DNA of 64,000 bases from Candidatus Sysuiplasma superficiale (GTDB lineage: Archaea; Thermoplasmatota; Thermoplasmata; Sysuiplasmatales; Sysuiplasmataceae). Under the pieces are notes generated by a model. It made no database searches. It was given only the letters and a program-made list of their open reading frames with translations, and was not told where the DNA came from. Where the stretch lies: assembly GCA_019720975.1 (NCBI GenBank), contig JAGVSJ010000004.1, forward strand, positions 27,066-91,065. Direction: 5' to 3'. Positions 43,458 to 52,610 of this stretch are shown here, in pieces (positions within the stretch are counted from its first letter, which is position 1; every line of letters starts with the position of its first letter). A program made the translations under genes and the position numbers.

Positions 43458-44315
43458 GTGTTCAAGAATAAAAGCATATTGTTCTTCGTTCCAACGGGTA
43501 TTTTTTCCGTTGTTTTGCTGTATCTTGTTGGCTGGAACATATACACGTCCCTAACAAATTCCTCCTCTTTTCATCCGGTGGCTAATTTCGTCGGTCTCGG
43601 AACATATGTTACTGTCTTCCACGATGCCATCTTCGTCAGCTCCCTTGAGCATTCACTTCTTTGGGCATTTGCGTTGATTGCGGCGGGAAATGCGCTTGGT
43701 ATATTTTTTGCAACGCTTATCTATAATGTAGGCAGCGCGAGAATCCGGCTTATTTTTACAACCATTTTCATATACCCTCTTGCCATATCACTCGCTGCCT
43801 CTGCTGTTATATGGACATGGCTGTTCAACACCAACACAGGAATAAATACAATATTGAGATCTTTTGGGATTCCTGGGTACACCTGGCTTGACAGGCCAGG
43901 CTCTGCGCTCCCGAGCCTCATACTCGTGTCTATATGGGTCTTCAGCGGACTGGCCATGATTTTCTACCTGGCATCATTTCAGAATGTGAGCAGAGAGGTA
44001 ATTGAATCGGCGAAGATCGATGGAGCTTCAACCTTCAGAGTTCTCATAAAAATTTTGCTGCCGGAATCAAAGAATGCATTCATTGTTTCGACAGCTTTGC
44101 TTTTTCTCTTCGCTTTGAGAATCTTTTCTCTCCCGTTCGTTTCAACTGGTCTGAATCCCTTTACGGAGACATCTGTCCTTAACATGTATTTTTACTACAT
44201 TACGGAGTACTTTGCCAAATCTTCTGCAGTTAGCGTAGTTCTTGTCATTCTTGCCACAGTTGTTGTTGTTCCTTATGCTTTGTTCGGACTCAAGAGGTGG
44301 ATATCCCATGACTAA
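43458..44315 (+). CDS. ABC sugar transporter permease, MalF/UgpA-like
   Basis: A binding-protein-dependent permease of 285 residues with six hydrophobic helices. The cytoplasmic EAA loop lies near residue 180 (VSREVIESAKIDGASTFRVLIKILLPES), contacting the ATPase. The start is GTG at 43458 preceded by GAGGG. Its 3' end overlaps the second permease by eight bases. Together with the ATPase and the binding protein on the opposite strand it forms a CUT1-type carbohydrate importer. The substrate is not deducible from the permease. Confidence 0.92.
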   Translation: MFKNKSILFFVPTGIFSVVLLYLVGWNIYTSLTNSSSFHPVANFVGLGTYVTVFHDAIFVSSLEHSLLWAFALIAAGNALGIFFATLIYNVGSARIRLIFTTIFIYPLAISLAASAVIWTWLFNTNTGINTILRSFGIPGYTWLDRPGSALPSLILVSIWVFSGLAMIFYLASFQNVSREVIESAKIDGASTFRVLIKILLPESKNAFIVSTALLFLFALRIFSLPFVSTGLNPFTETSVLNMYFYYITEYFAKSSAVSVVLVILATVVVVPYALFGLKRWISHD

Positions 44316-45162
44316 ACATTCAATATTGAGTTACAGCACCAGGAATAGTCTCCGAATGGTGATTGTCTTAACTGTTCTCTGTTTCCTGTCTCTCCTTTGG
44401 TTGGTCCCTGTTTACAGCCTGTTGATAAATTCATTCAAATCGGCAGCTGCCGTGATAAGTACCCCTGTACTTCAGCCGTCCGGTTTTTCACTGGGCGCCC
44501 TACAGATTGTGTTTTCTGAGATGAAACAGTCGCTCGTCAATAGTCTGATAGTGACTGTTCCGGTGGCGGCGATTTCAACATTCCTTGGCGCAATGGCGGC
44601 CTATTACCTATCACTGAAACAGTCGGTATTCAATGATGTTGTCTTTACGATCATTGCGATAGCAACATTCGTACCGTATCAGATAACGCTTGTCCCCCTG
44701 ACAAGTCTTGCAGTACAGCTGGGCATTCTGAACACGTACTATGGATTGATCTTTGCCTTCCTTGTCTTCTACTTGCCGACTGGTGCCCTTCTGATGTCGA
44801 TATTCATGGCTGTTCTTCCTAAAAGAACGCTTGAGGCGGCGCGCATCGACGGCGCCGGCGACTGGCTGATCTTCAGAAAGGTCGTCTGGCCGCTTGTGAT
44901 TCCCGGCGCCATATCCACGTTTATGTTCATCATAGTGGAGACATGGAACAACTTCTTCATTCCGCTGATACTTACCTCTACGCCGCCAATGAGAACTGCA
45001 TCTGTTCTCGTCATGTCCTATTCGGGCAGCTACGGCGCGCTCTATAACGAGAGTTTTGCGGCTGCACTGGTATCATCGCTGCTGCCGCTTATACTGATTG
45101 TCATTCTGGGGAGATACTTCATAAGAGGATTCCTTGCTTTGGGGTCTGGTAGCAAGGGGTGA
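44308..45162 (+). CDS. ABC sugar transporter permease, MalG/UgpE-like
   Basis: About 284 residues with six membrane helices. The EAA motif is RTLEAARIDGAGDWLIFRKVVWPLVIPG near residue 190, the conserved CUT1 form. The ATG at 44308 overlaps the end of the first permease by eight bases, so both are translated together. An upstream extension in the same frame only repeats the first permease's coding region. The C-terminus RGFLALGSGSKG resembles the usual RGLTAGAVKG tail of MalG-type permeases. Confidence 0.92.
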   Translation: MTKHSILSYSTRNSLRMVIVLTVLCFLSLLWLVPVYSLLINSFKSAAAVISTPVLQPSGFSLGALQIVFSEMKQSLVNSLIVTVPVAAISTFLGAMAAYYLSLKQSVFNDVVFTIIAIATFVPYQITLVPLTSLAVQLGILNTYYGLIFAFLVFYLPTGALLMSIFMAVLPKRTLEAARIDGAGDWLIFRKVVWPLVIPGAISTFMFIIVETWNNFFIPLILTSTPPMRTASVLVMSYSGSYGALYNESFAAALVSSLLPLILIVILGRYFIRGFLALGSGSKG

Positions 45163-45168
45163 ACATGT

Positions 45169-46356
45169 TTGGTAAAGATCGAATTCGAAAATGTGACCAA
45201 GTCTTTTGGTCGCAAGAACAGGGTCAAGGTTGCAGTACGCGATGTTTCCTTCGAAGTAAAGCACAAGGACTTTTTCGGGATCATTGGTTCCAGCGGAGCA
45301 GGGAAGACCACTCTGCTGCGGCTTATAGCTGGCCTCGAAGCACCAACAACAGGATCCATATACTTCGATGATGAAGTAGTGGCGGAGGACGGGAAGATAA
45401 AGGTCCCGGCTGAGGGCAGAAACATAGGAATGGTATTTCAGAACTGGGCCCTTTACCCGCACCTGACAAGTTTCGAAAACATAGCCTTTCCGCTGCGCGC
45501 CCGGAAACAGCCTGCGGAGGAAATTAAGAAGAAAGTCGAGTTTCTTGCAGAGCTGCTGGACATAAAGGAGGTTCTGGGACGGAGGCCTGGGAACATAAGC
45601 GGCGGACAACAGCAGAGGGTTGCAGTTTGCAGGGCCCTCTCGAAGGATCCGTCCCTGCTGCTGCTTGATGAACCGTTCAGTAATCTGGATGCAACAATAA
45701 AGGACAGTGCCCGCTCTTTGATCAGGTCAGTTCAGAATGAACTGGAAATAACGGCGATGATAGTCTCGCACGATCCTGCTGACATATTTTCACTTGCCCA
45801 TAACGCGCTTGTGATATCCAATGGCATCAGCATACAGATTGGGAAGACCGAGGAACTCTACAACAACCCGTATTCCATTGACGTTGCCCGGGCCATTGGA
45901 GAAATCAATCTGCTCCCTTCCACAATATTCAGAAAGGACGGACAATATCTGATCCGTGCCGGAGATTCAGTGTCTTTTTCTATTGATGCCGAGAGCCTGA
46001 GAACTGACGGAAGAATAGAGGATGGACAGAAGGTAATACTAGGGATAAGACCGGAAGACATACGCCTTCTGACAAAACAGGGCAGAGAGAGCAGATACAG
46101 TGATGAATGGGTACACCTCTGCGACGGTACTGTCAATATCTCTGGTTACTCAGTGGGTGTTTTCAGGGTCATATTCAACGTCCCTGGCATATCAAAAGAC
46201 ATAGTCACTACCAGTGAGGTTCCGCTCTCTGGAGGCACGCCAATAAGTGTTCTGGTCAAGAAAAATGAAATGCTTTTGTTCAATTCTGAAGGCGTATCTG
46301 TCATGAATTACGAGGTCACAAGCGGCGGGTCCCGCCTGGTTGAGGCTTCGAAGTGA
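45169..46356 (+). CDS. ABC sugar transporter ATP-binding protein, MalK/MsmK-like
   Basis: The protein has 395 residues. Walker A is GSSGAGKTTLL at 40-50, the Q-loop is QNWALYP near 91, the signature is ISGGQQQR near 144, Walker B is LLLLDEPFSNLD near 163 and the switch His is VSHDPADI near 201. The C-terminal 150 residues form an OB/TOBE regulatory domain. The start is TTG at 45169; AGGGGTGA about seven bases upstream supports it, and the nearby ATG (45165) is in another frame. It energises the two permeases. Confidence 0.94.
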   Translation: MVKIEFENVTKSFGRKNRVKVAVRDVSFEVKHKDFFGIIGSSGAGKTTLLRLIAGLEAPTTGSIYFDDEVVAEDGKIKVPAEGRNIGMVFQNWALYPHLTSFENIAFPLRARKQPAEEIKKKVEFLAELLDIKEVLGRRPGNISGGQQQRVAVCRALSKDPSLLLLDEPFSNLDATIKDSARSLIRSVQNELEITAMIVSHDPADIFSLAHNALVISNGISIQIGKTEELYNNPYSIDVARAIGEINLLPSTIFRKDGQYLIRAGDSVSFSIDAESLRTDGRIEDGQKVILGIRPEDIRLLTKQGRESRYSDEWVHLCDGTVNISGYSVGVFRVIFNVPGISKDIVTTSEVPLSGGTPISVLVKKNEMLLFNSEGVSVMNYEVTSGGSRLVEASK

Positions 46357-46497
46357 GCTGCAATGGTTAACAGCCATTCACAGGTACACACGTAAGGAGA
46401 ACTCAGGGAGAGATGCGAAGCAGTCTAACGTGTTGGGTCCTGTTGCATTCATGCCTTCAATCTGAAATCCTATATCGATGAAGGGCAATAGTCATCT

Positions 46498-47328
46498 ATG
46501 AAACACAGAACAGTGGTTGTAACAGGCGCCTCAAAGGGCATAGGTAGAGCTTCCTCTCTGAAACTTGCCTCTGATGGCTATGATTTGGTGGTTACTGACA
46601 TCCTTGACCTGTCAGGAACAGTTGCGGATATACGTAAAACAGGGGTAACCGTAAATGGCGTGCGCGGGGACATATCGAATCCTGCAACGATCGAGAAGAT
46701 AGGGAAGAAAATAGATGAGACGGATTCAAAGGTCATCGGGTTGGTAAACAGCGCATTTTCAATGGCGAGCAAACCCTTTCTGAGGCTCAACGATGATGAC
46801 TGGGACCATACCTTCAATGTTTCCTTCTTCGCAACAGTGAAGCTATGCAGAAAAGTGATTCCGATGATGTTAAAGGTGGGAGGAGGGAGCATAGTCAACA
46901 TCTCATCCGTGCATGCCCTGGCCGCCGGCGATGTAAATTCTGCTGCCTATGATGCCGCCAAGGCCGCTATGAACGCGCTTACACGCTCTCTCGCAATGGA
47001 GTTTGGCCCCGAAAATATCAGGGTAAACTCGATTCTTCCGGGGCTTGTTACAAGCGAGAGAATAATTGAGTGGAAGCGCGAGGACCCGCTGGGATTCAGC
47101 GCATCTGAATCGACACACGCCCTAAGGAGAGCAGGTACCCCTGAGGAAATAGCAGAAGCGGTAAGCTTTCTCATCTCGGAAAGATCATCATTCATAACAG
47201 GAAGTTCAATGCTTGTCGATGGCGGTCAGATGGCTTCAATTAATGAGACCGCGGCACTCAATATCGTTCGCAACAGCGCTCTGTTAGGAGGAAGAAATGC
47301 CAGGAACCATTCAGGGAAGCGCAGATGA
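46498..47328 (+). CDS. Short-chain dehydrogenase/reductase, probably sugar- or polyol-specific
   Basis: The protein has 276 residues. Classical SDR motifs: TGASKGIGRASS near 10, the NSAF variant of NNAG near 84, the active-site Ser in NISSVHALAAG near 136 and YDAAKAAMN (YxxxK) near 154, then RVNSILPGLV. NAD or NADP preference is unclear, but the second beta-strand ends in Asp (VVTDI), which usually favours NAD. It lies 140 bases after the transporter ATPase on the same strand and may oxidise the imported sugar. Confidence 0.88.
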   Translation: MKHRTVVVTGASKGIGRASSLKLASDGYDLVVTDILDLSGTVADIRKTGVTVNGVRGDISNPATIEKIGKKIDETDSKVIGLVNSAFSMASKPFLRLNDDDWDHTFNVSFFATVKLCRKVIPMMLKVGGGSIVNISSVHALAAGDVNSAAYDAAKAAMNALTRSLAMEFGPENIRVNSILPGLVTSERIIEWKREDPLGFSASESTHALRRAGTPEEIAEAVSFLISERSSFITGSSMLVDGGQMASINETAALNIVRNSALLGGRNARNHSGKRR

Positions 47329-47400
47329 CCTCCCAGGCCGGCAGTTGGAATATACTTCCCGAGTGCAAATGTTTTATCGTGGATATGCCATCACCGTCTC

Positions 47401-48387
47401 ATGAAAGTATTAGTTCTTGGAGCCAGAGGATTCGCCAAGATACACCTCGATTCATTGAGCAGATTAGGCGTTGATATAAGCGTCTTTGACAGAAATCAGG
47501 AAGCACTGAATGAAGCCAGGAATGACTATAGTATCGCCGATACATACAGCGATTTGGGGGAAGCGCTGTCATCAGACGCCGAAGTTGTGGACATAGTGCT
47601 TCCCCATAACCTTCACAGAGACGTTTCAGTGACAGCATTCAGAAAGGGCAAACATGTGCTGATAGAGAAGCCGATAGCGACGACAGTCCATGAAGCAGAG
47701 GAAATGGTTGCTCTGGCAAAACAGGCCGGAGTGAAATTCATGGTATCCGAACAGTATTATTTTGATACCACGGCGAGGTGGGTCATAGATGCTGTAGAAG
47801 CCGGGAAAATAGGCAAATTGATAACCGTTGTTATAAGGGATCAGAGACTGTATCAAAAGAACGGATGGAGGTCAAGGAAGGACCTGATGGGTGGCGGGGC
47901 TCTCATAGACGGAGGAATTCATTTTGTGGACACGATGCTGAACATAGGGGGAGAATATTCAAACGTGAAAAGCTCAGTGTACCACGGCTGTTCCTCCCTG
48001 GAGGGGGAAGATACTTCAGTGGCAATTCTGGATTTCAAAAACGGTGCCCATGGACTTTTGCTGTACACGTGGAGCTATCCCTTCTCCCCGAAACTGCCAT
48101 CTTTTGAAGTGATCGGATCCGAGGGTAGCATAGTTGAGGACATTCAGACTCATCCCAAGGTTGACTTCAAATACATGACCGGAAAGAGATATGCTTTTGG
48201 AATGCCCGTTTTAAACGGCAAAACTGTAGAACTGGAGCTTGAGGACGTTTTCGACAGGGCAATCGGTGGTTTCATCGAAAGCGTTGAAACAGGTGGTGAT
48301 GTTCCTATGAAACCCGAATTGGCGATCCGGGACCTGTCATGCGTGATGGACATTTACGAAAAAGGAAATCACCCTGACCGGGTGTAA
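47401..48387 (+). CDS. Gfo/Idh/MocA-family oxidoreductase
   Basis: The protein has 328 residues. The N-terminal Rossmann fold has VLGARGFAKIH, and the active-site lysine is in HVLIEKPIATTVHEAEEM near 88. The C-terminal alpha/beta domain shows GGGALIDGGIHFVDTMLNIGGEY near 163. Family members oxidise inositol, glucose, levoglucosan or related hydroxyls using NAD(P). The lone G-x-R-G-F pattern replaces the usual GxGxxG partly. In this island it may make a 3-keto-sugar. It lies 73 bases after the SDR and is probably in the same transcript. Confidence 0.9.
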   Translation: MKVLVLGARGFAKIHLDSLSRLGVDISVFDRNQEALNEARNDYSIADTYSDLGEALSSDAEVVDIVLPHNLHRDVSVTAFRKGKHVLIEKPIATTVHEAEEMVALAKQAGVKFMVSEQYYFDTTARWVIDAVEAGKIGKLITVVIRDQRLYQKNGWRSRKDLMGGGALIDGGIHFVDTMLNIGGEYSNVKSSVYHGCSSLEGEDTSVAILDFKNGAHGLLLYTWSYPFSPKLPSFEVIGSEGSIVEDIQTHPKVDFKYMTGKRYAFGMPVLNGKTVELELEDVFDRAIGGFIESVETGGDVPMKPELAIRDLSCVMDIYEKGNHPDRV

Positions 48388-48430
48388 CAGGACGGAGTTA
48401 AACACATAGGGCAGGACTGAATCGATTTTG

Positions 48431-49456
48431 ATGAGAGTGAATCCAATGAGGGCTCTAATCTGGACGGCAAATAACCGGATGAAAATCGGAAAGGTGGAGA
48501 AACCCGAACCTGGCAGGGGCTGGGTGCTCTTGAGAGTTGCTGTTTCCGGCATATGCGGAAGCGAGGTCTCTGCATATCAGGGTCTTAACGAGCTCAGGAC
48601 GCCTCCTCTCACGATGGGACATGAGTTTTCAGGAAAGATAGTTGCTGTAGGGGAAGGCGTGACAGATGATTACATAGGTAGACTTGTTGCTGTGAATCCT
48701 CTCGTGACATGTGGAAAATGCAGTTACTGTATCTCCGGCTTGAGGAATCTCTGCATGGAGCGCAAGATAATTGGCGCTGCATTTCCAGGGAGCTTCGCCG
48801 AATATGTTGCTGTTCCGGCATCTTCGTGCTTTCCGGTTGACGACGAAGTTGCCGGTGCGCTGGTGGAGCCGCTGGCCACTTCCCTGAGGGCGGTCGAGAG
48901 AAGTGAATTGAAGGTAGGTGACAGGGTGGTCATCTTTGGCATGGGCATAATTGGATTGTTCATACTGAAACTCGTGAAAATGAAGGGTGCCTCCGAATGC
49001 ATTGGGGTGGACATAAACGATGCGCGGCTGAAAACAGCGGAAAAATTAGGCGCTTCTTCCGTAATCAATATCCGGGACAAGAAAATTATGGCCGATCTTT
49101 CCAGCCGAATTGAGGATGGCGCGAATATTTCATTTGACGCGGTAGGAATAGAGTCAACAAGAGATGAATGCATAAGGGTCCTCATGAGGGACGGTGTGTC
49201 TGTCTACGTGGGAAATCATGAAAACTACTCTAAGATCGAGGCAAACAAAGTGGTAAGAGGAGAGATCACAATCAAGGGCTCCTATGCGTATACAGACATG
49301 GAGTTCTCGAGAGCTGCAAGGCTTGCTCAGACCGGGCTTCTTGATGATCGCAGCGAATGGCTGAAGCTGTTGCCGCTGTCGGAGGGGGCTAAAGCATTCC
49401 GGGATCTTGCCGCAAACAAAGTTCCCTACGCAAAAATAGCTCTGAGTTTGAAATGA
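48431..49456 (+). CDS. Zinc-dependent medium-chain dehydrogenase (sorbitol/threonine-type)
   Basis: About 341 residues. Catalytic zinc ligands: Cys in GICGSEVSAY near 40 and His-Glu in MGHEFSG near 61. The structural zinc loop is CGKCSYCISGLRNLC near 95. The NAD domain has VVIFGMGIIGLFILKL near 167 with Asp at the end of strand two (IGVDIND), favouring NAD. Such enzymes oxidise polyols or aldonates to ketoses. The ATG at 48431 or 48446 is the likely start. It is the last gene of the plus-strand series that begins with the permeases. Confidence 0.9.
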   Translation: MRVNPMRALIWTANNRMKIGKVEKPEPGRGWVLLRVAVSGICGSEVSAYQGLNELRTPPLTMGHEFSGKIVAVGEGVTDDYIGRLVAVNPLVTCGKCSYCISGLRNLCMERKIIGAAFPGSFAEYVAVPASSCFPVDDEVAGALVEPLATSLRAVERSELKVGDRVVIFGMGIIGLFILKLVKMKGASECIGVDINDARLKTAEKLGASSVINIRDKKIMADLSSRIEDGANISFDAVGIESTRDECIRVLMRDGVSVYVGNHENYSKIEANKVVRGEITIKGSYAYTDMEFSRAARLAQTGLLDDRSEWLKLLPLSEGAKAFRDLAANKVPYAKIALSLK

Positions 49457-49549
49457 GGTATGTTTAAAAAGCGGACAGACAATTAAAAAAGAAGCAACAA
49501 ACAAAAGAAAGAGGAAAAAGTTTAAAGTGATTTTCCTGCACGCTTCCGA

Positions 49550-51208
49550 TCAGTAACTTCCCCTGAAGCCTGAATCGACTCCCATCAGGTAAAACTTCTG
49601 AAGCATTGTGACTGAGCTGAGGGAAATCTCAACGTAATGCACATCTGCAGGTTTTCTGAAGAGGGCCGAGGATGTTCCGGACTTTGAACTGATGTGCGCC
49701 TGGGATTTTAGCGAAGTGTGTGTTGAAGCTCCCGAGGCTGCAGCGGTTGCCCATGGGGGAACGAACCCGCCAAATGGGTGGCCTGGGAAGCCCATGTAGC
49801 CGTATCCAAGGGAATTTGCCTGCATCCACTGTGACTGTTCGCTGCTGATAGCGCTGGACAGAGTGAGGTTCCATGCAGCAAGATCGGATGGGCCAATCTC
49901 GGAAAGTGCTGTCATCGCCGACGTAAGAGACGCAAACACGTTATCGAAGAGACCGCCGTCTGAAAGCTGATAGACGAAATCGGATGGGCTGGTATTAAGG
50001 AGCGTCTTGTAACTGTACCACTGAGCCTGTGTTGCATAGTAATCCGAAGTAACATTGTTATAGAATGTTACCGCCTTTGTCCTCGTGAAGACAGTGTCAC
50101 CGGCATAAGAAGAGAAGTACTTGGCGAAAATCAGACCAAGCTTCGCAGACGGGCCTGACGGGACAGCAACGGAGTCCGTAACAAGAACCCAGTAGTGCTG
50201 TGTGCCGGGGAAAGACTGATCAAGCATTGTGAGGTTGGTCCAGGAGGTGTATGGAGCAATTGCCGGATAGACGAGGACATTCAGGTAATCGGTTGTATAT
50301 TCAAGGACCCAGTTACCTGAAGTATAGAATGCAGCCTGACCATCCAAGACATAATGCAGAGTCTGCAACCAGCTGTCTGACTCCAGACCTGGCATGCTGT
50401 ACTTTTCAAATGTGAAAAATGCAGCATTGGTTTCGTTCAAAACATGCATGACGGCAGGATTGCTTATATTGAGTGTGCCGTACATGAGCTGGTCATACAT
50501 GGTATTACCGCCATATGCAAGAAAAGCATTCTCCCAAAGGTTCAACTGATCCCATCCGCCGTCTCCGCCCGGGATCACCCAAGCATCAACACCATGATTG
50601 CCGAGAGCTATCGTATCGTTTATCAGCATAGACATGTTGGTGGGTATCGGTAATCCGTATTTTGCCAGAACCTGCGGGTTGAAGAAAAGCTGCGCTCCCT
50701 GATGAGCGTCGACAGGAAGTGAAAATGTCACTCCGTTGAAGGTTCCGGCCTCAAGAACAGGCAGCACCGATTTGTTCATCAGTGTTGTCTTCACATAACT
50801 CGTCATGTTGACGAATGCGCTGGCACCGCCCGGGGCAGCTTCAACATAGCTCAGCATCTCGGGTCCATAATGTGTCTGGAATGTGTTGGGTGGATCCTTG
50901 GCCTTGATAAGAGTAAGAATTGCATATTTGGCATTGGTTCCTCCCGCACCAGGGGATACCGTTGGTACAGCCGTGTACTGCGGATATGCCTTATGGAATG
51001 CTTCAGTCAAATTCTGCAGTGCTCTACCACTCGTCGGCCCCCACCAGGTATAGAAGTAAACTGTGTTGCTAGTTTTTGCCGGTGGCTTAGAAATCAGAAC
51101 GTCCGTAACAGCCGCAATAACCACTATCACAACGATTGCCGCGACTATTGAAATTGTCAGCTTCCGACTCTTTCTTCGCCCACTATCACCGCTCGTAGAT
51201 TGCGTCAA
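49550..51208 (-). CDS. ABC transporter sugar-binding protein with N-terminal membrane anchor
   Basis: The protein has 552 residues. A cytoplasmic Arg/Lys-rich head is followed by a single hydrophobic helix at about 17-38 (IVAAIVVIVVIAAV), so the protein is anchored outside the membrane without a lipobox cysteine. The outer part opens TVYFYTWWGPTSGRALQNL and carries many Asn-x-Ser/Thr sites, consistent with glycosylation. A Ser/Thr/Ala-rich stretch (about 490-520) may be a spacer. The start is TTG at 51208, supported by GGGGTGA a few bases upstream. It is transcribed against the permease genes but is the only binding protein nearby. Confidence 0.9.
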   Translation of the reverse strand: MTQSTSGDSGRRKSRKLTISIVAAIVVIVVIAAVTDVLISKPPAKTSNTVYFYTWWGPTSGRALQNLTEAFHKAYPQYTAVPTVSPGAGGTNAKYAILTLIKAKDPPNTFQTHYGPEMLSYVEAAPGGASAFVNMTSYVKTTLMNKSVLPVLEAGTFNGVTFSLPVDAHQGAQLFFNPQVLAKYGLPIPTNMSMLINDTIALGNHGVDAWVIPGGDGGWDQLNLWENAFLAYGGNTMYDQLMYGTLNISNPAVMHVLNETNAAFFTFEKYSMPGLESDSWLQTLHYVLDGQAAFYTSGNWVLEYTTDYLNVLVYPAIAPYTSWTNLTMLDQSFPGTQHYWVLVTDSVAVPSGPSAKLGLIFAKYFSSYAGDTVFTRTKAVTFYNNVTSDYYATQAQWYSYKTLLNTSPSDFVYQLSDGGLFDNVFASLTSAMTALSEIGPSDLAAWNLTLSSAISSEQSQWMQANSLGYGYMGFPGHPFGGFVPPWATAAASGASTHTSLKSQAHISSKSGTSSALFRKPADVHYVEISLSSVTMLQKFYLMGVDSGFRGSY

Positions 51209-51578
51209 TTCATCACCCCGACTGCGAATAGCGCAAAGCTATATTAACCTGTTCCAAAACTGCGTTGCGGGCATTGTCCTTCCGAGATTCATTTCCGGAA
51301 AGGTTGCACAGTTCGTATGGGACACCTAAACAAAGTTTGTTGAACCGTCTGCAAATGGAACAAATCACCATATTTCCTCTGGAAATTTATGGGTTGACAT
51401 CTGACTCAGGGAAGGCAAAAGCAAATGAATTAAGCATTAACCGGCATGAAAAACAAATAAAAATATAAACATGACTATATATGATTGCGTATTCTATCTA
51501 TATCGGGGATTCATAAGACACCGACAGAATGCAAAAGAATTAAACTATCGTTTTACTAAGCTGCATGTGTGAATAAAA
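51209..51578. promoter_or_regulatory. Divergent control region between the binding protein and the dehydrogenase trio
   Basis: About 370 bases, AT-rich toward the right. GGTTAATATAGC (minus strand, near 51242) is a likely TATA box for the binding protein. ACATGACTATATATGATTG near 51475 is a strong AT core of unknown direction. No gene is supported. It is the most likely place for substrate-dependent regulation of the island. Confidence 0.45.
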
Positions 51579-52610
51579 ATGAGGGCAATAGTTTCTGAAT
51601 CACATGGACCTGGGAAGGTGTCACTGAAGGAGGTTCCGGATCCTGAGGAACCTAAGGGAAATAAGGTTCGGTTAAGGATGACAGCAGTTGGCGTCTGTGG
51701 AAGTGACATTCACGTGTATAACGGGACGGAATCTTATCCAAGAAATAGCCCCGTAGTCCTCGGTCATGAGATGGCCGGAATTGTGGATGGAGTTGGAAAC
51801 GATGTTCGCCACGTAAAGACCGGAGATCGTGTAGTTTGTGAGACCGCCAACTACGTGTGCGGTGAATGCTACAACTGCAGAAAGGGCAATTACAATCTAT
51901 GCCCTCACAGAATCGGTTTCGGAGCGCTCAGCGACGGCGGCATGGCCGAATTCCTTGTGGTAAGAGAAGATATTTTGCACAGGATACCGGAAGGCGTCGA
52001 TGATGTTGCCGCTTCCCTCACAGAGCCCACATGCGTGGCGTTCAACGCCACCTCATCTTTGGGTAAGATCGAACCTGCTGATTCAGTCCTCATAATTGGG
52101 CCGGGGCCCATTGGCCTTCTGTGCCTTCAGGTCGCGATGTTGCGTTCTCCTTCGGCGACTTATGTCCTTGGGATAAAGGCGGATCAGGACAGGCTGAAGC
52201 TTGCACTTGAACTGGGGGCGGATGAAGTTTTCGACGACCCGAGCACTTGTATTGAAAAGATGAAGGTTGCGGGCTGGGGTGACGGAGTGGATGTCGTGAT
52301 AGACGCATCCGGTATAAGCGCCACGCTCAAGACGGCCCTAGACGCAGTCAGACCGGGAGGGCGTATAGTAAAGGTAGGATGGGGGCCTGACATTCCTACA
52401 TTCAACCTCGATCAGATTGTTTCGAAGGCTGTTGAGCTCAGGGGTTCCTTCAGCCACAACTGGGAGACATGGGAAAGAGTATTGAAGCTCATGAAGAGAG
52501 GAAAGTTGAATCCATCGCTGATTGCGAAGCCCTACAGTTTTGATATGTGGAGGAACGCATTTGAAGATATGGAGAAGAGAAGGATAGCAAAGGCGGTGAT
52601 TGTGATATGA
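51579..52610 (+). CDS. Zinc-dependent medium-chain dehydrogenase, first gene of a coupled trio
   Basis: The protein has 343 residues. Catalytic zinc: Cys in GVCGSDIHVYNG near 39 and GHEMAG near 65. Structural zinc: CGECYNCRKGNYNLC near 95. NAD(P) site: VLIIGPGPIGLLCLQVA near 172, with the second strand ending LGIKAD rather than Asp, so the cofactor is uncertain. It resembles L-threonine/sorbitol/idonate dehydrogenases. The stop overlaps the next start by four bases, tying it to the decarboxylase-like enzyme. A ketonic product of this enzyme would be a logical substrate for the next. Confidence 0.9.
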   Translation: MRAIVSESHGPGKVSLKEVPDPEEPKGNKVRLRMTAVGVCGSDIHVYNGTESYPRNSPVVLGHEMAGIVDGVGNDVRHVKTGDRVVCETANYVCGECYNCRKGNYNLCPHRIGFGALSDGGMAEFLVVREDILHRIPEGVDDVAASLTEPTCVAFNATSSLGKIEPADSVLIIGPGPIGLLCLQVAMLRSPSATYVLGIKADQDRLKLALELGADEVFDDPSTCIEKMKVAGWGDGVDVVIDASGISATLKTALDAVRPGGRIVKVGWGPDIPTFNLDQIVSKAVELRGSFSHNWETWERVLKLMKRGKLNPSLIAKPYSFDMWRNAFEDMEKRRIAKAVIVI

